Assembly (NCBI GenBank): GCA_016870615.1
Contig: VGAZ01000003.1
Span: forward strand, 1 to 59,869
Source of the DNA: Actinomycetota bacterium
GTDB lineage: Bacteria; Actinomycetota; Humimicrobiia; Humimicrobiales; Humimicrobiaceae
Length of the DNA: 59,869 nucleotides
Direction of reading: 5' to 3'
A program made the position numbers and the translations under genes. Below are positions 17,382 to 25,075 of the stretch, piece by piece. Positions within the stretch are counted from its first letter, which is position 1; each line of letters starts with the position of its first letter. Under the pieces are notes generated by a model that was given only the letters and a program-made list of their open reading frames with translations, was not told where the DNA came from and did no database searches.

Positions 17382-18635
17382 TTACGGATATATCCCTCTT
17401 AAACTTGTGGCCTCTGCAACACTTGAAACTGCAAGCATTGAAGCTGCTGTTCTCATATCAACTTTGTGCTCATTTGAAAATTTATATGTCTCATAGAATG
17501 CTTTTTCCATAATATCGCGAAGTTTTAAGTTTACCTCTCGTTTTGTCCAGAAATACGAGAGGTTTCCCTGGACCCATTCAAAATATGAGACCGTGACTCC
17601 TCCTGCATTTGCAAGCACATCAGGTATTACAAATATGTTATTTTGCTTAAGTATTTTATCTGCTTCAGGGGTTGTCGGGGCATTTGCGCCCTCTGCAACT
17701 ATTTTTGCTTTAATGGCGCCTGCATTTTTTTCTGTTATCTGGTTTTCAAGGGCAGCAGGCACAAGCATGTCGCATTCAAGGCCAAATATATCCTCCCTGG
17801 GCAGCTCTTCTGCAGAAGAATACCCTGAAATAGTTTTATTCTTTTTAAAAAAATCGTCTATCTCATATGGATTTAAGCCTTTTTTGTCATAAAGACAGCA
17901 GGACACATCACTTATTGCAATTATCTTAAAGCCTAAATCATGCAGTATCTTTGCTGCGTTTCCACCCACATTGCCAAATCCCTGCACTGCAACAGATAAA
18001 TCAGTTGAGTCTATGCCCATTACCTTTAAAGTCGATAGTATTGTATAAACACAGCCCCTGCTTGTTGCATCCTCTCTTCCCTGGCTTCCCCCAAGGCTTA
18101 TTGGTTTTCCTGTTACAACGCCTGGAACACTGTGGCCCTTGTCCATTGAATAAGTATCAAGTATCCATGCCATTACCTGTGCGTTTGTACCCACATCAGG
18201 AGCAGGTATGTCTTTATCCGGCCCTATTGCATCAATTATCTCAAATGTGTATCTTCTTGTTATATGCTCAAGCTCATTTAAAGATAGCTTTGCGGGGTCT
18301 GCAATAACTCCCCCCTTTGCTCCGCCAAAGGGAAGGCCCACAAGGCTGCACTTCCATGTCATAAGCATTGCAAGGGCTTTTATCTCGTCAAGGTTTACAT
18401 CAGGGTGATATCTTATGCCGCCTTTGGCAGGACCCCTGTTTGTATTGTGCTGCACCCTGTATCCTTTAAATATTTCTATATTGCCTGCATCTGTTTTTAT
18501 AGGAACTGATACTTCAAGGGTTTTTCTTGGCTCGCGCAAATATTTCTGCATGCCGGGCTTTATATTTAGAAGGTCCATTGTAGCGTCAAGGCGCGAAAGA
18601 GTCATTTCCCATACATTATTTTTATCTGAAGACAA
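17382..18635 (-). CDS. gdhA: glutamate dehydrogenase
   Basis: A 417-residue Glu/Leu/Phe/Val dehydrogenase of the short hexameric class. The glutamate-binding lysine lies in LPFGGAKGGV, the catalytic region is PAPDVGTNAQVMAWILD, and the Rossmann motif is VQGFGNVGGNAA. TTG start behind GGAAGGAG. It catalyses reversible amination of 2-oxoglutarate. The coenzyme (NAD or NADP) cannot be fixed by eye. It begins 15 nt after the P-II gene, so the pair is cotranscribed, pointing to nitrogen or 2-oxoglutarate control of GDH. A leucine dehydrogenase is unlikely given the length and motifs. Confidence 0.93.
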   Translation of the reverse strand: MSSDKNNVWEMTLSRLDATMDLLNIKPGMQKYLREPRKTLEVSVPIKTDAGNIEIFKGYRVQHNTNRGPAKGGIRYHPDVNLDEIKALAMLMTWKCSLVGLPFGGAKGGVIADPAKLSLNELEHITRRYTFEIIDAIGPDKDIPAPDVGTNAQVMAWILDTYSMDKGHSVPGVVTGKPISLGGSQGREDATSRGCVYTILSTLKVMGIDSTDLSVAVQGFGNVGGNAAKILHDLGFKIIAISDVSCCLYDKKGLNPYEIDDFFKKNKTISGYSSAEELPREDIFGLECDMLVPAALENQITEKNAGAIKAKIVAEGANAPTTPEADKILKQNNIFVIPDVLANAGGVTVSYFEWVQGNLSYFWTKREVNLKLRDIMEKAFYETYKFSNEHKVDMRTAASMLAVSSVAEATSLRGIYP

Positions 18636-18650
18636 TTTTTTCTCCTTCCT

Positions 18651-18992
18651 TTATGTAATTGCAGATATGCCGCTTTCTTTTGTTCTTATGCGTATTGCAT
18701 CTTCTACAGGCAAAATAAATATTTTTCCTGAACCAAATTCTCCAGTGGCAGCAAGCTTTACTATGGTTTTTGTGACATTGTCCAGTATTTCTTCATCAAC
18801 AACTATTTCAAGCTTTACTTTCGGAAGAAATTTTACATCCTTATTTGGCTTTTCGCCCTGTGCATATCCACGCTGGCGGCCAAAACCTGAAACTTCGGTC
18901 ATCGTTATTCCTTCAACGCCTGCATCTATTAATGCGTCTTTTAAGCCGTCAAGTTTTAAAGGCTGGATGAAACATTCTATTTTTTTAAGCAA
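18651..18992 (-). CDS. glnB: P-II nitrogen regulatory protein
   Basis: A 113-residue P-II protein. The frame is classical: VEGITMTEVSGFGRQRG, FLPKVKLEIVVD (B-loop side), GSGKIFILPVEDAIRIRT. The T-loop is abnormal. Between GRQ and FLPK it has 14 residues (RGYAQGEKPNKDVK) rather than 15 and no Tyr at the uridylylated position, nor the neighbouring serine modified in cyanobacteria. 2-oxoglutarate and ATP binding residues look intact. It starts TTG behind AGAAGGAGG and is followed directly by gdhA. No amtB or glnA is present. It is probably a direct allosteric partner or metabolite sensor that is not uridylylated. Confidence 0.92.
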   Translation of the reverse strand: MLKKIECFIQPLKLDGLKDALIDAGVEGITMTEVSGFGRQRGYAQGEKPNKDVKFLPKVKLEIVVDEEILDNVTKTIVKLAATGEFGSGKIFILPVEDAIRIRTKESGISAIT

Positions 18993-19062
18993 TTCTCTAG
19001 CCTCCTTCTAAAGTTTTATTAATTATTTAAAAGGTAAAAAGAAATTAACTTATCAAACCCGG

Positions 19063-19091
19063 AATATTATACCAAACCAAAAATATTATAC
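19063..19091 (-). promoter_or_regulatory. direct repeat with two TATAAT boxes upstream of glnB-gdhA
   Basis: The 10-mer GTATAATATT occurs twice on the minus strand, 19 bp apart, about 70-95 nt upstream of the glnB TTG. Each contains a perfect -10 hexamer, but I could not find a good -35 at the right spacing for either. They could be tandem promoters or regulator half-sites. Confidence 0.3.
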
Positions 19092-19183
19092 AAAGAAAGC
19101 TGCGCTAAACTATTCACCCGATAAATTATAGTTTAACCTGTAAAAATTTCTTTATAAATTATATATTTAAAAATATTGCACTG

Positions 19184-20332
19184 CTATTTTAAAGGTAAAT
19201 CAATCCATTTTTTCTGCATATCTGAAATTAATGCTGCCTCAATTACTTCCTGCACTTTATATCCTGATAATATATCTGCCCCAGGCTTTTTCTTTTCAGC
19301 AATGTTTTTTATAAAGTCATAAGCATTGCCCGCATGATACCTTATCCATCCGATGGAAAATTTGGGCCCGGGAAAAGCAGCAGCAGGTTTGGGATATCTC
19401 TGCACTGTTTCGATTGCCTTAAATCCTCGCATGCCGCCTATCGGCTCTTCTTCATCACGGGTATCATAAACCTCAAGATAATTGGGCTGCATGCTGTTAA
19501 ATCGAATGGTGCCTTTTTCACCATGTATTTCAATTCTTACCTCATCATTTGTCCCTGTTGCAACTTTGGTGGCTTCAAGGGTGCCCATTGCGCCATTTTC
19601 AAGCTCAAACAAAAGAAGCGCAATATCATCAACATCAACTTCACATGTTTTCCCGGGATCATTTGCCACCGGTCTTTCCTTGACAAATGTTTCAAGCTTT
19701 GCAAAAACCTTTGTAAAATCTCCAAGCAAAAACCGTACAAGGTCAATTATATGTGAAGCCAAATCATAAAGAGAGCCGCCTCCGCAATACTGTTTCTGTA
19801 TTTTCCAGTAACTTGGCCTTTTAGGGTCTGAATTGCCTGCATGAAGATAAACTGTTCTTATGCTATAGACTCTTCCTAAAAAACCTTCTTCTATAAGCTG
19901 TTTTGCCCTTAAAGTGGCAGGGGCGTAACGGTATTCAAAACACATTTGGGATACAAGCCCGGGACTTTCCTGGGCCGCATTTAAAATTTCTTTTGCTTCT
20001 TCAAGGCTCATTGCAAGGGGTTTTTCAACATTTACATGTTTTCCTGCACCAAGAGCATCAATTATAACATCCTTGTGAAGATAATTTGGTGTGCATACCT
20101 CGATTATATCAATATCAGGCCTTTTAATAAGTTCTTTATAATTGTCTGTGGCAAATTCAAAACCTGCCTGCAGCACGCCTTCTTTTGCATCATCAACAGG
20201 GCTTGAACATACGCCCACCATTTTTAATTTAGCAGGCAGAGGTTTATAAAAAAAGGGAAGATTAAGGTATGATATTGTATGTACCCTTCCTATAAAACCG
20301 TATCCAACCATTCCTACGCCAAGAGTCTCCAT
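19184..20332 (-). CDS. Gfo/Idh/MocA-family oxidoreductase
   Basis: A 382-residue NAD(P)-dependent dehydrogenase. The Rossmann motif VGMVGYGFIGRVH lies near the N terminus, the catalytic-lysine motif is EKPLAMSLEEA near 100, and the C-terminal GFO_IDH_MocA domain has SLYDLASHIIDLVRFLLGD. The third in-frame ATG (20332) is preferred because GGAGGAAA sits 7 nt ahead of it; two earlier ATGs overlap that signal. It is encoded 38 nt after the class III aminotransferase. The pair suggests oxidation and transamination of a sugar or cyclitol, as in amino-sugar or inositol metabolism; the substrate is not identified. Confidence 0.88.
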   Translation of the reverse strand: METLGVGMVGYGFIGRVHTISYLNLPFFYKPLPAKLKMVGVCSSPVDDAKEGVLQAGFEFATDNYKELIKRPDIDIIEVCTPNYLHKDVIIDALGAGKHVNVEKPLAMSLEEAKEILNAAQESPGLVSQMCFEYRYAPATLRAKQLIEEGFLGRVYSIRTVYLHAGNSDPKRPSYWKIQKQYCGGGSLYDLASHIIDLVRFLLGDFTKVFAKLETFVKERPVANDPGKTCEVDVDDIALLLFELENGAMGTLEATKVATGTNDEVRIEIHGEKGTIRFNSMQPNYLEVYDTRDEEEPIGGMRGFKAIETVQRYPKPAAAFPGPKFSIGWIRYHAGNAYDFIKNIAEKKKPGADILSGYKVQEVIEAALISDMQKKWIDLPLK

Positions 20333-20370
20333 AAACATTTCCTCCATTTATTTACATATTTTTTAAAGTT

Positions 20371-21732
20371 TTAAATATAGCCGAACTCTTTTTCAACAAT
20401 AGTTATAGACTCATCTATTATATCAAGCGCCTTATCTGCAATTTCCTCTTCCATTATAAGGGGAGGAGACATCCTTAAGTTATGATTTGCCGGTATCCAT
20501 GCAAGCCCTTTTGAAAATGCTACCTGGTAAACTCTTTTTCCAGCTTCTGCAAAGGGTTCACGTGTGGACTTATCCTTTACAAGCTCTATGCCAAGCAGGC
20601 ATCCTTTGCCCCGGACTTCACCAATTATTTTATGGCTGTCTTTCATTATTTTAAGCCTTTTCATTATAAATTCGCCAAGGTTTGCAGATTTCTGCACTAT
20701 ATTTTCCTCCTCTATGACTTCAAGCGATGCAAGACCTGCCGCTGATGCCATGGGGTTTCCGCCGTAGCTTGTTGATGCTGATATTTTTTCCAGAACTTCT
20801 GTCATTTCTTCCTTTATGGCAAAAGCGGTTGCCGGAAATCCGTTTGCAAGGCCCTTGCCAAGCACAATTATGTCAGGCACGACATTGTAATGGTCAACAC
20901 ACCACATTTTGCCAGTTCTTGCGCAGCAGGTAAGAACCTCATCAACTATAAGCAGTATGCCCAGCCTGTCGCAAAGACTTCTAATTGCCGGAAGGTAATC
21001 ATCCGGATAAACAATTGAGCCGCCCCATCCCTGTATTGGCTCCATTAGAATTGCTGCAACATTATCTGTTCCTTCCATTTGAATTTGTCTTTCAAGAGCA
21101 TCAACACAGAACAGTTTGCATTCAGGATATTTTTTATCAAAAGCACAGCGGTAGCAGTGCCCATTAGGGGCAAGGTGCATGCCGACAGCACGGGGCCCAG
21201 TTGTATAATCTGCTACCTGTGTTGGAGAAACAGCACTCATGGTTTTTCCATGAAAATCCCCGTAAAATGAAAAGAACTCGTATTTTTTGGTATGTGCCCT
21301 TGCCGCTCGCATAGCCGCTTCAACAGATTCACAGCCTGCGCAGTACATCTGTATGCCGTTAAGATTTGCAGGCGTCATGGAAGCAAGCTTTTCAAGGAAA
21401 AGTGTTTTAATCTCTGTGCTGAAATCATGGCAGTTCATAAGCTGTGCAGTATATTTCTGGAGGTACTGGACAACTTTGGGATGGCAGTGCCCAAGGTTTG
21501 TTACATAAATGCCTGATGAGAAATCAATATATTTGTTTCCATCACAGTCAGTAAGTGTAACGCCATGCCCGCTTTCAAAAGATACAGGGAAAAGCTTGAC
21601 CTGCGAGGAATAGCCTTTCATGTATTTTTCAGCCCTGTTATGAATTTGTTTTGATTTCGGCCCGGGAGGCGCAACCTTAATATCAGGTATGCTAACAGGG
21701 TCAATTTTTGCCCAATTTTTGTCATAACTCAT
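20371..21732 (-). CDS. class III PLP aminotransferase
   Basis: A 453-residue fold-type I aminotransferase of the omega-amino/4-aminobutyrate group. Landmarks: YIDFSSGIYVTNLGHCHPKV, AGCESVEAAMRAARAHT, MEPIQGWGG, VDEVLTCCARTGKMW and the PLP lysine in VLGKGLANGFP. A Cys-rich stretch (GHCYRCAF ... ECKLFC) near 195-215 is typical of one subgroup of this family. AGGAGAAAA precedes the ATG. It is the first gene of an operon with the oxidoreductase, behind a promoter and operator at 21870-21914. The amino donor and acceptor are unknown; 4-aminobutyrate is one option. Confidence 0.9.
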   Translation of the reverse strand: MSYDKNWAKIDPVSIPDIKVAPPGPKSKQIHNRAEKYMKGYSSQVKLFPVSFESGHGVTLTDCDGNKYIDFSSGIYVTNLGHCHPKVVQYLQKYTAQLMNCHDFSTEIKTLFLEKLASMTPANLNGIQMYCAGCESVEAAMRAARAHTKKYEFFSFYGDFHGKTMSAVSPTQVADYTTGPRAVGMHLAPNGHCYRCAFDKKYPECKLFCVDALERQIQMEGTDNVAAILMEPIQGWGGSIVYPDDYLPAIRSLCDRLGILLIVDEVLTCCARTGKMWCVDHYNVVPDIIVLGKGLANGFPATAFAIKEEMTEVLEKISASTSYGGNPMASAAGLASLEVIEEENIVQKSANLGEFIMKRLKIMKDSHKIIGEVRGKGCLLGIELVKDKSTREPFAEAGKRVYQVAFSKGLAWIPANHNLRMSPPLIMEEEIADKALDIIDESITIVEKEFGYI

Positions 21733-21869
21733 TGATTTTCTCCTTGCTCTTACTATTATAATTGATTATTTAATACATTATCTGTAACCAGCACTGAAAA
21801 TTATGGATTTCTTAAAGTTTAAAAACAAACATAATTAATCAAAATAATACAATTATTGAATTTATTAGT

Positions 21870-21914
21870 ATTATATATGATTGTTTTTTATAGTCAACAA
21901 AAATAATTTGTTGA
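21870..21914 (-). promoter_or_regulatory. promoter with overlapping palindromic operator (aminotransferase operon)
   Basis: On the minus strand: -35 TTGACT (21892-21897), 16-bp spacer, -10 TATAAT (21870-21875), about 138 nt ahead of the aminotransferase ATG. A perfect 8-bp inverted repeat with a 5-bp spacer (TCAACAAA at 21894-21901, TTTGTTGA at 21907-21914) overlaps the -35. A protein bound there would compete with RNA polymerase. The binding regulator is unknown. Confidence 0.6.
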
Positions 21915-22011
21915 TTTTATATTTTTTATATGTTACTAAGTCTTAGATTTTTTGGTACAGGCAATCTCATTTATTACCGGTGCCCAAAAAAGATTTATTT
22001 GTGGAAATAAA

Positions 22012-22075
22012 GGGGATGTTTACCTTTTTTCAAAATGTTTTTTGCTTTAAGCGATGCGGAAGGAATAGTTAAAAA
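22012..22075 (+). promoter_or_regulatory. shared leader element, copy A
   Basis: The leader before the 3D-domain gene begins GGGGATGTTTACC, continues through AAAATGTTTTTTGCTTTAAG and ends CGGAAGGAAT before the ATG. It matches leaders at 23040-23100 (minus), 33688-33764 and, less well, 41110-41192. The rest of the 343-bp gap (21733-22075) holds the divergent promoter at 21870-21914 and nothing else I recognise. Confidence 0.45.
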
Positions 22076-22636
22076 ATGATTAAAAAAGATAAATATGATT
22101 TAAAAAAATGGTCCGGAAAATATAATATTACAATAAATATTTTATTCTGGACATTGCTTGCGGTAGTGACCTGTGTTTTTTCAATTGTGCTTTTAAAACC
22201 GGAACTTAAGCTCAACTCATTTCTTTTCGGAACCCAGACAGAAGTTATTGTAAAAAAGGAACCGGTGGTTATAATTGAGTACAGGGAACTTGAAAAGGAA
22301 AGTGAGTGGTTTTATTTTGTTGCTACCGCTTACAGTATGAATGATGCAAAACAGGGCACAAACGAAACCACGTCAACCGGCAAGCAGGTGAGGGAAGGTA
22401 TAATTGCAGTTGATCCCGATGTTATTCCTTACGGCACTATAGTTGAGATTAAGGGCATGGGTTATTTTGTGGCTGAAGACTGCGGAGCAAAAATAAAAGG
22501 AAACAGGATAGATATATATTTTGATTCAAAACATCAGGCAAAAGAATTTGGGAAGCAGGGCCTGTGGATAAGAATTGTGCGGAATTATAATTTCCAGGTT
22601 GCAGGCATAAGGCAGGCAATTATAGATAATCAGTAA
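22076..22636 (+). CDS. 3D-domain cell-wall protein
   Basis: A 186-residue protein. There is a cytoplasmic basic N terminus, one membrane segment at about 21-43, a short stalk, and a C-terminal 3D domain (about 82-172). The three conserved aspartates are seen in VDPDVIPYGT, VAEDCGAKIKGNRIDIYF. It contains FVATAYSMND and TSTGK, typical of the lytic-transglycosylase-like 3D fold of MltA/YabE/YocH relatives. It is predicted to be membrane-anchored outside the cell and to act on peptidoglycan. There is no G5 or LysM domain. It converges with the PH-domain gene 31 nt downstream. Confidence 0.88.
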   Translation: MIKKDKYDLKKWSGKYNITINILFWTLLAVVTCVFSIVLLKPELKLNSFLFGTQTEVIVKKEPVVIIEYRELEKESEWFYFVATAYSMNDAKQGTNETTSTGKQVREGIIAVDPDVIPYGTIVEIKGMGYFVAEDCGAKIKGNRIDIYFDSKHQAKEFGKQGLWIRIVRNYNFQVAGIRQAIIDNQ

Positions 22637-22667
22637 TATGGGGCATGGCAGGGCAATTCCTTATTAT

Positions 22668-23039
22668 TTATGAAGAGCTGTTTTTTGCAATAATTTCGTT
22701 TAAAATTTCACAGAACTCGATTGCCTGTTTCTTATTCATTTTCTTTATTTCAAAGGATTCTTTTTTATTTTTTATAATAAGCGAAGAGCTTGACAGCCCC
22801 TGCTTTAACAGGGCAGATACAATATAGGGATAAGTTGCAATAAATTTTTTATCCCTTGAAATATTTGAGACAAAATAAAAGAAAAGCTTGCTGTCTGTAA
22901 GTACCAGAGTTCCTTTTATAATATTGTTAAGCACGCCATCAGCTTTATATATTAATTTTTCATCCTGCGCTATAAAAAGGTAATAATCCGAACCAGTTTC
23001 TTTTTGTCCAGTTTTGCTTTTATTGCTGGAATCGCTCAT
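22668..23039 (-). CDS. bacterial PH/GRAM-like domain protein
   Basis: A 123-residue soluble protein. A polar N terminus is followed by a beta-rich PH-like domain: DEKLIYKADGVLNNIIKGTLVLTDSKLFFYF, then a terminal helix NKKQAIEFCEILNEII. The pattern 'gene product raises a signal, LTDSKLFF' is characteristic of bacterial PH-like and GRAM modules. No enzyme motif. ATG at 23039 is preferred over upstream GTG/ATG codons because AAAGGA lies before it. Its leader resembles those of the 3D and lipoprotein genes. Function unknown. Confidence 0.6.
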   Translation of the reverse strand: MSDSSNKSKTGQKETGSDYYLFIAQDEKLIYKADGVLNNIIKGTLVLTDSKLFFYFVSNISRDKKFIATYPYIVSALLKQGLSSSSLIIKNKKESFEIKKMNKKQAIEFCEILNEIIAKNSSS

Positions 23040-23100
23040 TTTTATAATCATTCCTTTCACTTGATAAAAGACGCAAAATATTATGAAAAAGGCGAACTTA
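23040..23100 (-). promoter_or_regulatory. shared leader element, copy D
   Basis: Read on the minus strand it goes TTCGCCTTTTT, CATAATATTTTG, ... AAGTGAAAGGAATG, then ATA and the ATG of the PH-domain gene. The end (GTGAAAGGAATG, NNN, ATA, NNN, ATG) is laid out exactly as in copy B at 33744-33767. See the finding on the four leaders. Confidence 0.45.
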
Positions 23101-23313
23101 ATCTTGATTTATTTAATTTCTTCCAGAATATCCCTATTTAAACTAAAAAAAATCAACATCCGGATTTTTATTATAGGGTCTGATAGAAAATGAATCAACA
23201 TCCTGGAAAGAAATTCAATGAAAATAATAAAAAAATTATCCCCAGGGTTTTAAAATTTCCGCAAAAACATATGCGGCTGTATTATGTAAAGCATTGTTTT
23301 ATTGATTATTTTC

Positions 23314-23342
23314 TTGAATTTTAAGATTTTTGCTTTTATAGT
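23314..23342 (+). promoter_or_regulatory. sigma-70-type promoter of the LCP gene
   Basis: TTGAAT (23314-23319), 17 bases, TATAGT (23337-23342), about 70 nt ahead of the LCP gene start. This is the only clear element in the 23101-23411 part of the divergent gap. Confidence 0.5.
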
Positions 23343-23411
23343 TACATAGATTTATTTATATGGGATTTTTGATTTTGGCAATTCTTTTATATCAAAAGGA
23401 GAAGGATTAAT

Positions 23412-24878
23412 TTGAAAACCAGGATAGTAACTTTTAAAAAAATAATTTCTTTATTTATACTGCTGCCAATATTTTCAGCTTCATGGTTTTTGTTTTCCTG
23501 CAAAGATGCAGGCGTTTTAGCTGAAGAGCAAACATCAGCAGCTGTCTCAGAAACTGCATCACAGGAAAGCCAGCCTGAGGCAACTGAAACTACAGCGCCA
23601 AAGCCCCCGGAAAATTATTATGTAAGCGATCTTGATGGGATTGATAATTATTCCTTTATATGTCCAGGGGACTGGCTCCTGTATGAATCCGGCGCCGGAA
23701 AAAGCGTAGTTATAAGCTCTAATGCGCCATCAGCCAGTAAAAGTGAAAACATATTTATTTATATTGAAGATGAAATATCTGCAAAGGGCCTGTCTGGTGA
23801 TAAGCTGATCGCAGAGGCTTATAAAAATATTGCGTCAGGTGAGCCGAGCGCAGTTTTTCTTGAAAGCCGGGAAATAAAAGTTGCAGGAGCTGATACAGTT
23901 CTTGAAGGTTATACATACAGTAGCAGGCTTGAAGAGGACTGGCAGCAGGAAGCGGTTTGTATTGACCTTTTCACATACATCAATCATGGCAATGTTCTTT
24001 ATTGCATCAAATATACCGGTTTAAATTCAGATGTGGGCGAAGCTGAAGAATTTTTTAAAGAATTCCTTGAAACATTTTCAATTGGCCAGGAAAAAGAAAA
24101 AATAAAACAGAAAGACGAAAACTCAAGGATTAATATTTTAATACTTGGAGATGACAGCGGGCTGGGCAGGCCAGGAGGCAGAGTAAACGGCAGGACAGAC
24201 ATTATTATACTTCTTCACTTAAACCTTGATACAGCAAAAGGTACAGCCGTGACAATACCCCGGGATACCTGGGTTGATATCCCTGGACATGGCAATGGCA
24301 AGATAACCGGGGCGCATGCAATAGGCGGAAATGAACTTACAGTAAAGACCGTTGAAGGGCTTTCGGGCCTGGAGATTGATAATTATATAATTACTGACAT
24401 GGATGGTTTTATCCTTCTTATAGATTTTCTTGGCGGGGTTACAACTGAAGTGGGCGAGGATATTGCTGACGGGTTTTCCGGGTGCTATCTCTCAAAAGGA
24501 ATTCATCATTTAAATGGGGAGCAGGCGCTTGCGCTTTCACGATGCAGATACCGAAAAGGTGACGGCAGCACACTATCCGGGGCTTTTGCAAGGGAAAGAG
24601 AAGCTGCAAAAATAATTGTGGGCCTTATAGAACAGAAAAGCACATTTGAGAGGATAATTGCACTTCCAGTCCTGGTAAACTTTCTTTTAAATTATACATG
24701 GACCGATATGCGGTTTACAGATATTATAAAGCTTTTGCCTTTGCTTGGAAGGATAAAAGCGTCAGATATAGAAATAACAGGAATACCTTCATGGCCTGCA
24801 ACGATAGGAAATGCAAGCGCGGTTCAATATGATGTAGAGGCAACTGCAGAGCTTTTTGAAGAGATAAACATGCAGTAA
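23412..24878 (+). CDS. LytR-CpsA-Psr (LCP) family lipoprotein
   Basis: A 488-residue protein. A lipoprotein-like signal ends SWFLFSC (Cys about 30), followed by an Ala/Thr/Glu-rich linker and a domain at about 75-220 of unclear family (NYSFICPGDWLLYESG). The LCP domain (about 235-440) contains INILILGDDSG, GRTDIIILLHLN, TVTIPRDTWVDIPG, KITGAHAIGG, DYFGGV-like IDFLGGVTTEV and ALSRCRYRKGD, holding the Arg/Asp residues that bind polyprenyl pyrophosphate. The family transfers glycopolymers from lipid carrier to peptidoglycan. TTG start behind AAAAGGAGAAGGA. An amino-terminal lipid anchor instead of a TM helix is less common for LCP proteins. Confidence 0.88.
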   Translation: MKTRIVTFKKIISLFILLPIFSASWFLFSCKDAGVLAEEQTSAAVSETASQESQPEATETTAPKPPENYYVSDLDGIDNYSFICPGDWLLYESGAGKSVVISSNAPSASKSENIFIYIEDEISAKGLSGDKLIAEAYKNIASGEPSAVFLESREIKVAGADTVLEGYTYSSRLEEDWQQEAVCIDLFTYINHGNVLYCIKYTGLNSDVGEAEEFFKEFLETFSIGQEKEKIKQKDENSRINILILGDDSGLGRPGGRVNGRTDIIILLHLNLDTAKGTAVTIPRDTWVDIPGHGNGKITGAHAIGGNELTVKTVEGLSGLEIDNYIITDMDGFILLIDFLGGVTTEVGEDIADGFSGCYLSKGIHHLNGEQALALSRCRYRKGDGSTLSGAFAREREAAKIIVGLIEQKSTFERIIALPVLVNFLLNYTWTDMRFTDIIKLLPLLGRIKASDIEITGIPSWPATIGNASAVQYDVEATAELFEEINMQ

Positions 24879-24921
24879 AATTATATTGGTGTTTAAAAGC
24901 GGCAGATATAAAATGAAAATA

Positions 24922-24949
24922 TTGACAATTCGAAAAATTCAATTATATT
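24922..24949 (+). promoter_or_regulatory. promoter of tRNA-Gly
   Basis: Consensus TTGACA (24922-24927), 16 bases, TATATT (24944-24949); the tRNA 5' end is 20 nt further on. The match and spacing suit a strong stable-RNA promoter. It may also drive thrS. Confidence 0.65.
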
Positions 24950-24968
24950 TATAAATCATGAATTTTAA

Positions 24969-25044
24969 GCGGAAGTGGCTCAGTTGGTAGAGCATCACCT
25001 TGCCAAGGTGAGGGTCGCGGGTTCAAGTCCCGTCTTCCGCTCCA
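24969..25044 (+). tRNA. tRNA-Gly (anticodon GCC)
   Basis: The cloverleaf reads by eye. Acceptor GCGGAAG pairs with CTTCCGC. D arm GCTC-AGTTGGTA-GAGC. Anticodon stem TCACC/GGTGA encloses TTGCCAA, giving GCC. T arm CGGGTTCAAGTCCCG. Discriminator T and an encoded CCA follow. It sits 31 nt upstream of thrS. Confidence 0.95.
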
Positions 25045-25075
25045 TTTTTTTTAAGCCTCCGGAAAGGTTTTAGTG

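Noticed and set aside
20371-21732. Second argD
   Set aside because: The protein is longer and carries the Cys-rich GHCYRC region and the omega-aminotransferase pattern, and it is paired with a Gfo/Idh/MocA oxidoreductase rather than with arginine genes.
25045-25075. T-box or leader peptide before thrS
   Set aside because: Only 31 bases separate tRNA-Gly from thrS, too short for either.
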